DNA of 64,000 nt from Fibrisoma limi BUZ 3 (lineage in GTDB: Bacteria > Bacteroidota > Bacteroidia > Cytophagales > Spirosomataceae), in assembly GCF_000296815.2 (NCBI RefSeq), contig NZ_CAIT01000006.1, positions 1,308,777 to 1,372,776 on the forward strand. Reading direction: 5' to 3'. This document shows positions 51,850-59,511 of this stretch, in pieces; the first letter of the stretch is position 1, and each line of letters begins with the position of its first letter. Below the pieces are notes generated by a model. It saw only the letters and a list, made by a program, of their open reading frames with translations, made no database searches and had not been told where the DNA came from. A program made the position numbers and the translations under genes.

Positions 51850-52788
51850 ATGGCCCAATCGACCCGTCGAACCGCCCTCAGTGTCCGCCATTTACTAGGC
51901 ATTAAAGATCTAACCGAAGCTGATATCCAACTCATTCTGGAGACAGCGAAAGAGTTCAAAGACGTCATCAACCGACCGATCAAGAAGGTGCCGTCGCTCC
52001 GCGACATCACCATCGCCAACGTTTTTTTTGAAAACTCGACCCGTACCCGCCTGTCTTTCGAGTTGGCCGAAAAGCGTCTTTCCGCCGATGTAGTCAATTT
52101 TTCGGCATCCGGCAGTTCGGTCAAAAAAGGCGAAACCCTGCTCGATACGGTCAACAACATCCTGGCCATGAAGGTCGACATGGTGGTGATGCGGCACAGT
52201 AGCCCCGGTGCCCCGCACTACCTGTCGAGCCGCATCAAAGCGAACGTCGTTAATGCCGGCGACGGTACCCATGAGCACCCGACTCAGGCGCTGCTGGACT
52301 CTTTTTCAATCCGCGAAAAACTCGGCGACGTAGCAGGCAAGCGAGTGGCTATAATCGGCGACATTACGCATTCACGGGTGGCTTTGTCGAACATCTTCTG
52401 CTTGCAGAAACAGGGCGCGGAGGTGATGGTCTGCGGTCCTACGACGCTCATTCCTAAGTACATCAACTCGCTTGGCGTTAAGGTTGGCCACAACGTCCGC
52501 GAAGCCCTGGCCTGGTGCGACGTAGCGAACGTACTGCGCATCCAGCTCGAACGGCAGCAGATCAAATATTTCCCTTCCCTGCGCGAGTACTCGCTGTACT
52601 ACGGTATCTCCAAGCAGATGCTCGACGACCTCGACCGGCCAATCGTTCTGATGCACCCCGGCCCCATCAACCGGGGCGTTGAGTTAACGTCCGACGCGGC
52701 CGATTCAACGCATTCTATCATTCTGGATCAGGTCGAGAACGGTGTAGCCGTGCGGATGGCGGTGCTGTACCTGCTGGCGCAGTTGTAG
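51850..52788 (+). CDS. pyrB: Aspartate carbamoyltransferase catalytic chain
   Basis: 312 residues from ATG 51850; an earlier TTG at 51823 lies within the promoter. Makes N-carbamoyl aspartate, first step of pyrimidine synthesis. Carbamoyl-phosphate motif FENSTRTRLSFE near residue 57, HPTQALLD near 142 and LMHPGPINRGVE near 275. No pyrI regulatory chain is adjacent, as in many Bacteroidota with trimeric enzymes. Own promoter, and followed by a very long hairpin. Confidence 0.95.
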   Translation: MAQSTRRTALSVRHLLGIKDLTEADIQLILETAKEFKDVINRPIKKVPSLRDITIANVFFENSTRTRLSFELAEKRLSADVVNFSASGSSVKKGETLLDTVNNILAMKVDMVVMRHSSPGAPHYLSSRIKANVVNAGDGTHEHPTQALLDSFSIREKLGDVAGKRVAIIGDITHSRVALSNIFCLQKQGAEVMVCGPTTLIPKYINSLGVKVGHNVREALAWCDVANVLRIQLERQQIKYFPSLREYSLYYGISKQMLDDLDRPIVLMHPGPINRGVELTSDAADSTHSIILDQVENGVAVRMAVLYLLAQL

Positions 52789-52803
52789 GTAATACCCCTG
52801 AAG

Positions 52804-52862
52804 AGAGCTTGTCTGGATGTGGTGTCAGGTTCGGAACCTGACACCACATCCAGACAAGCTCT
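52804..52862. repeat. 29-bp perfect inverted repeat after pyrB
   Basis: 52804-52832 and 52834-52862 are exact complements around one base. The centre GTCAGGTTC-G-GAACCTGAC links it to family B. Could end pyrB transcription, though there is no T-run. Confidence 0.88.
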
Positions 52863-52886
52863 GCTCAATTACACCCGGATTTTCGT

Positions 52887-52894
52887 TATATTTG
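52887..52894 (+). promoter_or_regulatory. -7 element TATATTTG for the Uma2 gene
   Basis: Fits TAnnTTTG, 20 bases before ATG 52914. Confidence 0.4.
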
Positions 52895-52913
52895 GTCAAA
52901 CGCAGGATTGGCC

Positions 52914-53481
52914 ATGGATCTGGAACTTCGCACGCTGCACCCGCCCCGGTATCGGGAATTTGACGACGATTTCTTTTTCGAGTTGTGTCAGGCAAACGAA
53001 ACGACGAAGCTGGAGCGGGATGCCAACGGAAACATCATTCTTATGCCCCCACCGGAACGGAAACAGGATGTTATAATGCCGATTTATCTGGCGAAATCTG
53101 GACTTGGAATCGCAATACCAAACTTGGGTACGTATTTGACTCATGCACTGGCTTTAAACTGCCCAATTCGGCGGTTCGCTCGCCGGACGTAGCCTGGATC
53201 ACCAAAGATCGGTGGGATGCCTTATCTGAACAGGACCGGCAGAAATTTGCCCCGACTTTGTGGTTGAAATCCGTTCCAGCAGTGACGAACTGAAGGCCCT
53301 GAAAGATAAGATGGAAGAGTACCGCGATAACGGCTGCCGCTTAGGCTGGCTGATCGACCGCATCGGCAAACAGGTATTCATCTATCGTCGGAACGGTTCT
53401 ATCGAAATCAAAGAAGGGTCGACCGTTACGCTCTCCGGCGAAGATGTGCTTCCGGACCTAACCATGCAGGTAAATCTGTAG
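52914..53481 (+). pseudogene. Uma2-family (DUF820) endonuclease-like gene with two frameshifts
   Basis: Three frames join into one Uma2 protein: MDLELRTLHPPRYREF...ILMPP, then TGTETGCYNADLSGEIWTWN...DRQKFAP, then DFVVEIRSSSDELKALKDKM to the stop. Each junction is one base short and falls in a C-run (53046-53050 and 53250-53253). The PD-(D/E)XK-type residues (SPDVAW, FVVEIRS) are present if repaired. Two same-type errors in homopolymers could be sequencing errors rather than decay. Uma2 genes are plentiful, of unclear function, in Cytophagales and cyanobacteria. Confidence 0.8.
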
Positions 53482-53550
53482 TGCAGTCAAGGCGAACAAA
53501 TCCGCGAACCGTACTGTTAGCTACGTATCGACCCGTTTACGACATACTCC

Positions 53551-54654
53551 ATGAAAGGCTTTCAGTTTTCCGAATTCATACCCCCTGAGCAGAAGGAAGG
53601 CGGCAAGTTTGACCAACTGCTCAACATCTTCCAGCAATTGCTACTGCTAACGTCGGGCGACGTCGAACAGGCAATGGCCTGGATGAACCAGCTCGACCGG
53701 CAATACGGCCTCACCGACGATCAGTACGGTATGGGCAACTTCTTCGACGACCTCAAAGAAAAAGGCTATCTGACCGAAGATAACGAACAGGGCCGTATCG
53801 TGATGACGCCCAAAAGCGAGCAAACCATCCGCCGGTCGGCGCTCGAAGAGATTTTTGGTAAACTCAAACGCTCGAAGTCGGGCGGTAACCACAACACCCC
53901 TTACACCGGTACCGGCGACGAACTGAGCAGCGACCTTCGGACGTACCAGTTTGGCGATACGCTCGAACAGATTTCCATGACCGAATCCATCCGGAACGCT
54001 CAGATTAACAGTGGCGTTGAGGAGTTCACACTCATGGAACGCGATCTGGAGGTGACCGAGAAAGAGCAGAAAACGCAGACCTCGACGGTGTTGATGATCG
54101 ACATCAGCCACTCGATGATTCTGTACGGCGAGGACCGCATTACGCCCGCTAAAAAGGTAGCCCTGGCGCTGGTGGAACTTGTTAAGCTGAAATACCCGAA
54201 AGACACGCTCGATATCGTTGTTTTTGGTAACGACGCCTGGCAGATTCAGGCCAAGGATTTGCCGTATCTGGAAGTTGGTCCGTACCACACCAATACGGTG
54301 GCCGGTCTGGAACTGGCGATGGACCTGCTTCGTCGGCGGAAGAACAAGAACAAGCAGATCTTCATGATCACCGACGGCAAGCCGACCTGCCTGAAGGAAG
54401 GGATCAAGTACTATAAAAACAGCTTCGGTCTCGACCGCAAGGTGGTCAGCAAAACCCTGACCCTGGCTGCGCAATGCCGTCGGCTGGATATTCCGATCAC
54501 TACGTTCATGATTGCCAGCGATCCATACCTGAAACAATTCGTACAGGAGTTCACGAAGGTCAACAACGGCCGGGCCTACTACAGCGGCCTGCAGGGCTTA
54601 GGCAACATGATGTTCGAGGACTTCCAGCGCAACCGCCGGAAAAATATTAAGTAA
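53551..54654 (+). CDS. VWA-domain protein (CoxE/YehP-like orphan)
   Basis: 367 residues. Residues 1-150 are helical and acidic-rich with FDQLLNIFQQLLLLTSGDVEQAM. A von Willebrand A domain from about 178 has the metal-adhesion motif MIDISHSM (DxSxS), then NTVAGLELAMDLL and MITDGKPTC. Such proteins usually pair with a MoxR/Mg-chelatase-like AAA+ ATPase; none is adjacent, so the partner may lie elsewhere. Cytoplasmic, function unknown. Confidence 0.82.
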   Translation: MKGFQFSEFIPPEQKEGGKFDQLLNIFQQLLLLTSGDVEQAMAWMNQLDRQYGLTDDQYGMGNFFDDLKEKGYLTEDNEQGRIVMTPKSEQTIRRSALEEIFGKLKRSKSGGNHNTPYTGTGDELSSDLRTYQFGDTLEQISMTESIRNAQINSGVEEFTLMERDLEVTEKEQKTQTSTVLMIDISHSMILYGEDRITPAKKVALALVELVKLKYPKDTLDIVVFGNDAWQIQAKDLPYLEVGPYHTNTVAGLELAMDLLRRRKNKNKQIFMITDGKPTCLKEGIKYYKNSFGLDRKVVSKTLTLAAQCRRLDIPITTFMIASDPYLKQFVQEFTKVNNGRAYYSGLQGLGNMMFEDFQRNRRKNIK

Positions 54655-54787
54655 ATCAAAGCTTAAGCTCATATTTGAGAGTCCCATAGATACACCGCAA
54701 CAAATTGTATTCCTGCTTGGGAGAATTTCAGCGTTCACTTTTCTTGTCCTTTTTACTCAGAACCGTCCAATTAAAAGCGAAAAGAAA

Positions 54788-54898
54788 ATGAATAACTTAA
54801 CAACTGCTGAACAGAATAATTTTCAAGTACCGAACAGATTATTAAGTATTCTTAATTCTGTGTCAACTGCATGTACTGCAAGGGCGGTATGGGCTTAA
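54788..54898 (+). CDS. Possible 36-residue small protein in an AT-rich patch
   Basis: ATG 54788 to TAA 54896-54898, starting MNNLTTAEQNNFQVPNRLL and ending STACTARAVWA. There is no Shine-Dalgarno sequence or known family. The patch 54655-54920 is clearly lower in GC than its surroundings and has AGCTTAAGCT-like words at both ends (54658 and 54893). Could be chance. Confidence 0.2.
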   Translation: MNNLTTAEQNNFQVPNRLLSILNSVSTACTARAVWA

Positions 54899-54934
54899 GC
54901 TAAATTTTTTTGTAGTGAAAATGCATTTTAAGGT

Positions 54935-54974
54935 CAAAAACAAAGTCGGGGCTCAGGTTCCGACTTTGTTTTTG
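54935..54974. repeat. 15-bp perfect hairpin
   Basis: 54935-54949 and 54960-54974 are exact complements (CAAAAACAAAGTCGG) with loop GGCTCAGGTT. Good as a terminator, since the right arm ends in a T-rich run. The open frame of the next gene reads through it. Confidence 0.75.
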
Positions 54975-55032
54975 CTTCCCAAACGTCGTTCAGTGCAGTC
55001 GACGTGGTGTCGGTTTCTCAAAACTGATGAGT

Positions 55033-55050
55033 GCGGGTTCTCAAACCCGC
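55033..55050. repeat. Short hairpin GCGGGTT-CTCA-AACCCGC
   Basis: 7-bp arms, 4-base loop, same core as 41968 (family B). Confidence 0.6.
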
Positions 55051-55118
55051 GTCTGAATACGGTCGGGGTTGACACAGCACGAACCAGGCCCGTCAAAGTC
55101 GGAACGCTGTTCGCCACG

Positions 55119-55937
55119 TTGCTTTTATTGTTTGTCATGATCACTCAAACAACCGGCCAGTCGCTTACGGACTCCCTAACCGCTTACTTGCGCCGATTAC
55201 CGACCAATGCTCAAGTCAGCGTAGCCGTCGAGTCGCTGGCCGATAGTACCCGTTCCTTCCACCACCAGGCCGATGAACGCGTTCCATCGGCCAGCCTCAT
55301 CAAGCTTCCCATCCTGATCGAAGCCATGGAGCGCATCAAGGCCGGCCAGCTCGATCCCGACGAGATCCATATCCTGACGGACTCCGAAAAAACGGGCGGT
55401 GACGGCATTCTTAAAACCTACTCGCACCGCAGCCGCATCGCCTACCGCGACATTATCCGGCTCATGATGATCCACAGCGACAATACGGCCACGAACATCC
55501 TGATCAACGAACTGGGCATGAACGCCATTAATCAACGGATTCGGTCGCTGGGTCTGGCAAAAACCCAGCTCAACCGCGTAATGATGGATACTGCAGCGGT
55601 TCGGCAGGGGCGCGAGAATTACGTTACGGCGCGGGAGATGAACCAACTGCTGACAAAAATCTACCAACACCAAATTGCGACGCCCGCCCTCTGCGACCAG
55701 ATGCTCGACATTCTTAAGCAGAACGAAAACCGACAGACGATCCCCCGTTTGTTGCCCAACACCGTAGTTGTAGCGCACAAGACCGGTATCCTTAGCTACG
55801 TCCGGGGCGATGTAGGTATTATCTATGCTCCTCAGCCCTTTGTGCTGTCGGTACTGGTCCAGGGTGTATCAACTGCTGAGGCAGAGCGCATTATCAGTGA
55901 GATTGCCCTGATGTGTTACAACCATTATAAAGGGTAA
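55119..55937 (+). CDS. Class A beta-lactamase-fold serine hydrolase
   Basis: About 272 residues if started at TTG 55119 (LLLLFVMITQTTGQSLTDSL gives a signal peptide); ATG 55138 is another choice. The frame stays open to 54915, but that part translates two hairpins. Active-site motifs: SASLIKLP (SxxK), HSDNTATN (SDN) and VAHKTGIL (KTG). The omega-loop Glu that class A enzymes use to deacylate is not evident (LNRVMMDTAAVRQGREN), so beta-lactam cleavage is doubtful. It probably acts on a peptidoglycan-like or other ester substrate in the periplasm. Confidence 0.82.
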   Translation: MLLLFVMITQTTGQSLTDSLTAYLRRLPTNAQVSVAVESLADSTRSFHHQADERVPSASLIKLPILIEAMERIKAGQLDPDEIHILTDSEKTGGDGILKTYSHRSRIAYRDIIRLMMIHSDNTATNILINELGMNAINQRIRSLGLAKTQLNRVMMDTAAVRQGRENYVTAREMNQLLTKIYQHQIATPALCDQMLDILKQNENRQTIPRLLPNTVVVAHKTGILSYVRGDVGIIYAPQPFVLSVLVQGVSTAEAERIISEIALMCYNHYKG

Positions 55938-56017
55938 CTTTTTTAGCGCTTAATGTTTCTTACTACACCCAAAAATTTATAGCATTGTGGTAATCTCAAC
56001 CCTCCAACTTCTTCGTT

Positions 56018-56704
56018 GTGAAACACGTCTTGCTGCTTCTCATGCTGCTTCTGGCTGCGCCGGGGTTTGCTCAGTCACTGAAAACAGTTAAAGAAAAAAG
56101 TCGCTATCTGACAGAAGAATACAGCGTACTGGCCGATAACAAAGCTGTTCGGTCGGGGCCTTACAAGAAGTACTTTCGGGAAGGCAACGTACTGCTCGAA
56201 GAAGGTCAGTACGAGAACAACCAGCGGGTTGGCCAATGGAAGTTCCTGGCAAACGGTAAGGAAGAACTCGTGCATGATTACACCGCCAAAAAAGTCATAG
56301 TCAACACCCGCAAAAATCCGAGTTCCGTCGGGCTGATCCAACAAGCTGACTCTCTTGCAGCAGTTGAGCTTGAGCAGCCGCCCCTTTATCTGGCCAGCAG
56401 TCAGCAGGTTTTGGGCATTTTGATGCGCGAATCCAGACTCCCCCTCAATCTGATGAAAGCGGGCACTCTGGAAGCCTCTTTTCGAATTGCAGCCACCGTT
56501 TCGCCCAGCGGTGCCCACTATCGAATTATACCTTCAGTTCAGGATAAAGAATTCACTACGTTATCTCGGGGGGCGGTTCAGCTTGCCTTAAACGAGGTTG
56601 AATGGGTACCCGCCGTTTATCAGGGACAGTCCGTTACGTGTATCTACACCCTGGAGCCAATCATTTTGCATGGCGTTGCGGTGAGTTCAACGATTGTGCG
56701 ATAA
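56018..56704 (+). CDS. Secreted MORN-repeat protein with TonB-C-like domain
   Basis: 228 residues from GTG 56018. Signal peptide KHVLLLLMLLLAAPGFAQ. Residues about 45-80 form MORN/YwqK-type repeats (RSGPYKKYFREGNVLLEEGQYENNQRVGQWKF split around residue 60). The C-terminal part (FRIAATVSPSGAHYRI, LNEVEWVPAVYQGQSVTCIYTLEPI) resembles the TonB C-terminal domain. Combination seen in Bacteroidota; role unknown. It follows the hydrolase by 80 bases. Confidence 0.72.
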   Translation: MKHVLLLLMLLLAAPGFAQSLKTVKEKSRYLTEEYSVLADNKAVRSGPYKKYFREGNVLLEEGQYENNQRVGQWKFLANGKEELVHDYTAKKVIVNTRKNPSSVGLIQQADSLAAVELEQPPLYLASSQQVLGILMRESRLPLNLMKAGTLEASFRIAATVSPSGAHYRIIPSVQDKEFTTLSRGAVQLALNEVEWVPAVYQGQSVTCIYTLEPIILHGVAVSSTIVR

Positions 56705-56837
56705 TGAAAACAAATGACCGAGTTGCTTAACTTTCGCTTTACCAGGGACAGACCGTGGCCGCTCAGTATCCAATCAGACCCTTTACCATCCAGCGGTCTG
56801 CCCCAGACTACCGCATGCGTGATTACTGACTGTACCG

Positions 56838-57530
56838 ATGACAACCTTCGCCGATAAGGCCATTTCGTATTACTCCTCGCTGGAAGCTCCAGCCGGCCTG
56901 CCACCCGGCATTGGTGTCATGAACCCGTATCAGGAACCGGAAGTGCAACGTATTGTGCGGGAGTTCTTCACCAAATTCTACAGCGACACGACTCCGCGCG
57001 TCTACGTACTGGGTATTAATCCCGGCCGGTTCGGTGCGGGCGTAACGGGCATTTCGTTTACCACACCCCAGAACCTCGACCGATACTGCGGCATTCCGAA
57101 CAGTCTGCCGCCAACACCCGAGTTGTCGAGTCGGTTCATTTACCAGATCGTCGAAGCGTTTGGCGGTGCCGAAGCCTTTTACGGGCAATTTTTCCTGACG
57201 TCGCTGTTTCCGCTGGCGCTGGTTAAGAAGGGCGACAACGGTGCCCCCAAAAATTACAACTTTTACGACGATCGGCAGACGACTGAAACTCTCTGGCCCG
57301 CCATTACCGACACCGTACGTACGCAGCTTACCTTTGGGGCCGCCCGGCACGTGGCCGTTTGTCTGGGTCGTAAAAACGAAACGTACCTGCGCCGACTCAA
57401 CGACCAGCAAGGCTTCTTCGGCCGGATCGTTACGCTCGATCATCCTCGTTATATTTTGCAGTACCGCAGTAAGGAAACTGCGGCTTACATCGACCGCTAC
57501 ATCCGTACGCTGGCCGACTGTCTTGCTTAA
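56838..57530 (+). CDS. SMUG2-type uracil-DNA glycosylase family protein
   Basis: 230 residues. YVLGINPGRFGAGVTGISFTTP near residue 56 is the glycosylase motif A (GxNPG), and LDHPRYILQYR near 205 the second motif with catalytic His. FFLTSLFPLALVKKG is also typical of SMUG2 (DUF4918). Removes uracil or oxidized pyrimidines from DNA. Alone, with a strong terminator overlapping the stop. Confidence 0.85.
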   Translation: MTTFADKAISYYSSLEAPAGLPPGIGVMNPYQEPEVQRIVREFFTKFYSDTTPRVYVLGINPGRFGAGVTGISFTTPQNLDRYCGIPNSLPPTPELSSRFIYQIVEAFGGAEAFYGQFFLTSLFPLALVKKGDNGAPKNYNFYDDRQTTETLWPAITDTVRTQLTFGAARHVAVCLGRKNETYLRRLNDQQGFFGRIVTLDHPRYILQYRSKETAAYIDRYIRTLADCLA

Positions 57531-57569
57531 AAACAAAGACAGCCCCACAATGAGGCTGTCTTTGTTTTT
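57529..57569 (+). terminator. Terminator after the glycosylase gene
   Basis: Perfect 16-bp arms 57529-57544 and 57554-57569 (AAAAACAAAGACAGCC) with A- and T-runs: bidirectional, serving the convergent lipoprotein gene too. The first arm overlaps the stop codon. Confidence 0.9.
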
Positions 57570-57584
57570 CCATAATTCAGCTAC

Positions 57585-58097
57585 TTACGCGCGCTTAAAC
57601 TCAATTGTCATTGTAAATTTCTCGTTGACGCCATCGCCGTCGAGGTCTTCTTCGATGGGCGAGCTCCACTGCATCGTGTTGCCGTCAACGCTCAGATCGT
57701 ACGTTTCCGGGCCATCGTCGTCCGTAACCGTAATCTTATTGCCATTCACTTTCCATTGTGCGTTGTTGGCGGCCGGGTTAAAATCCTCGGCATCCTCCGA
57801 CTGGCACTTGGGCGACGTAGTACCCGTGATCTTACCGTTACCGTTGAACGTAATTTTGATGTCCGTCAGGCAGGCAACGAGTTCGGCACCACCAGGAATC
57901 GTTTTGATCAGGTCCAGGTAATCTTCGGTCTGTTTACCATCGGAAAGCTTCATGCCGGAGATTTTCCAGCTTCCCTCCACCGAATTTGGCTTCACCGGTT
58001 CGGTACCACCATTGTCATTCTTACAGCTTGCAAACCACAGGGGCATTGCCATTACGAGAGCCCATGTCAGCAGCCGGGCCGGGTTCATTAGTTTCAT
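57585..58097 (-). CDS. Lipocalin-like lipoprotein
   Basis: 170 residues. Lipobox PLWFASCKN near residue 25. VEGSWKISGMKLSDGK opens a lipocalin-like barrel (DUF4923/lipocalin_5 style), with a loop holding Asp-rich DDDGPETYDLSVDGNTMQWSS and EEDLDGDGVNEKF, which is like an EF-hand calcium loop. A Cys pair (LVAC, PKCQ) may form a disulfide. Lipid-anchored, function unknown. An ATG nine bases in (MNPAR) is an equal start. Confidence 0.75.
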   Translation of the reverse strand: MKLMNPARLLTWALVMAMPLWFASCKNDNGGTEPVKPNSVEGSWKISGMKLSDGKQTEDYLDLIKTIPGGAELVACLTDIKITFNGNGKITGTTSPKCQSEDAEDFNPAANNAQWKVNGNKITVTDDDGPETYDLSVDGNTMQWSSPIEEDLDGDGVNEKFTMTIEFKRA

Positions 58098-58448
58098 TGA
58101 ACGTTAAAAAAGTAATTGTGAATGATGAGATACGGCACAAAAGTAGAGACAGGTTCAGGAACGGCCCGCCATCTACCGTACGAACAGTAAGAACTGCTTG
58201 CTGAACTGTCAGATATACGCTTTGAATTGATAGATCATCATGCGTAAAGACTATCACTTTATGCCTATCAGCGGTACGCTTCCGGTCGGCCAACGGCGAT
58301 ATACTACGCCCTTCTACCACTCATTTCCGTGTTTAGGCGGATAAGGAGCCCTATCGGGGCTTTGGGAAAAAGAAAAACTCTGCGTTCTTTGCGAAACGTT
58401 TATGTGTCTGTTTTCTTCAGGAGCTCACAAATTGCTACGAACACCAAC
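58098..58448. other. 351-base intergenic region
   Basis: Nothing of length was found. A weak 5-bp hairpin AGCCC-TATCG-GGGCT lies near 58348-58362. The upstream part of the YbjQ-like open frame (from 58329) is not a credible N-terminus. Confidence 0.4.
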
Positions 58449-58769
58449 ATGCTCATTACAACTACCTCAACTATTGAAGGGAAACGCATTTCAAAATACA
58501 TTGGCCTTGTCAACGGGGAGGCCATTATTGGTGCCAATCTGGTAAAGGATTTCTTTGCCGGTATTCGCGACGTCGTCGGGGGCCGATCGGGGGCGTATGA
58601 GCAGGGGCTTCGTGAAGCCAAGAGCATTGCGATCAAGGAAATGATCGACCAGGCGCAGCGGCTTGGCGCTAATGGCATTATCGGGGTCGACCTCGACTAT
58701 CAGACCATTGGCGGCAACGGCACTATGCTGATGGTCAGTTGCAACGGTACGGCGGTTGTGATGGAATAA
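58449..58769 (+). CDS. YbjQ-family (UPF0145) protein
   Basis: 106 residues from ATG 58449. [30 protein letters not shown], split, then [23 protein letters not shown], the pattern of YbjQ/UPF0145 proteins, which form pentamer-like rings and may bind metal. Function not known. Upstream in-frame ATG at 58329 would add 40 odd residues and is rejected. Confidence 0.88.
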   Translation: MLITTTSTIEGKRISKYIGLVNGEAIIGANLVKDFFAGIRDVVGGRSGAYEQGLREAKSIAIKEMIDQAQRLGANGIIGVDLDYQTIGGNGTMLMVSCNGTAVVME

Positions 58770-58816
58770 CGCTATAAAAAAACGGACCGGCGCTACAATC
58801 CTGTCGTAAATAATCG

Positions 58817-58824
58817 TAATTTTG
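58817..58824 (+). promoter_or_regulatory. -7 element TAATTTTG for the small basic protein
   Basis: Fits TAnnTTTG, 36 bases before ATG 58861. Confidence 0.45.
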
Positions 58825-58860
58825 CGCCTTCAATCAGAAAATTGTTAGCATCAAATTGAT

Positions 58861-59013
58861 ATGGGAGTAACGGAACTGAAACGGAAGGGTCGCAAGAATC
58901 GCGCCCGTGCGAATAACGCTACGCAGCGCATCAAGCAGCTGCTGAGCAAGCCAATCGTCAAGAACGTAGACGTAGAGGCTATCAAAGCTTCATTCGCCGA
59001 GAAACAAGCCTAA
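58861..59013 (+). CDS. Small basic conserved protein
   Basis: 50 residues from ATG 58861. The N-terminal half is very basic (MGVTELKRKGRKNRARANNA), the rest helical with VDVEAIKASFAEKQA. Similar short proteins with LKRK...NRxxRIKQL...VDVEEIKASF exist in other Bacteroidota (from memory, not searched). A nucleic-acid-binding role is only a guess. It has its own promoter element. Confidence 0.65.
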   Translation: MGVTELKRKGRKNRARANNATQRIKQLLSKPIVKNVDVEAIKASFAEKQA

Positions 59014-59077
59014 GCGATAGGTAAATTGTAAATTCGCTGCAAGCGAACTGACCCCGCTGCGGATTGGCCACTGGTAT

Positions 59078-59425
59078 TTATACCCCACCCTTAGTCGGTG
59101 GGGTTTTCCGTTTTTTAGACACGAACTGACGTTCCTGCTTTTTGAGTTGCCGACGCACAAACCGGCGGTAATCCAGTTGCACCCGGTACCGCACTGCCTG
59201 CCCAAACAACGCCAGACCGCCGTTGATGAGAATCAAACCATAAGTCCCCCATAGAAACCACTGTCGAAACGGCTGACCGGTATGTTTCGCCTGCCCCGCT
59301 TCACTAAATACGCATAACCCAGCCCCAATCAGTGCCAGACTAACCGGAGCCAGAATAAGCCATTTGGTGCGCGTGCTCATCCGTTTTATTAACCGGCGGC
59401 CGGGTGGTTTTGTATAATTAGCCAT
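59078..59425 (-). CDS. Small membrane protein of unknown function
   Basis: 115 residues from ATG 59425 (MANYTKPPGRRLIKRMS). Two membrane helices (WLILAPVSLALIGAGLCVF and FLWGTYGLILINGGLALFG) and a very basic C-terminal tail (RRFVRRQLKKQERQFVSKKRK). A longer start at 59458 adds 11 residues. Family not recognized; it sits upstream of the glycosyltransferase but the two are separated by 86 bases. Confidence 0.65.
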   Translation of the reverse strand: MANYTKPPGRRLIKRMSTRTKWLILAPVSLALIGAGLCVFSEAGQAKHTGQPFRQWFLWGTYGLILINGGLALFGQAVRYRVQLDYRRFVRRQLKKQERQFVSKKRKTPPTKGGV

Positions 59426-59511
59426 GCTATCGCTATTACTTCGAGGAATTGAATTCATAACGTTAACCCATTTGAGTTTGTTAACATTCGCTTAACAATT
59501 TCTTAACATTG

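Noticed and set aside
50426-52181. Long minus-strand open frames opposite the GH13 and pyrB genes
   Set aside because: They run across two unrelated conserved genes on the other strand; these are frame shadows caused by high GC.
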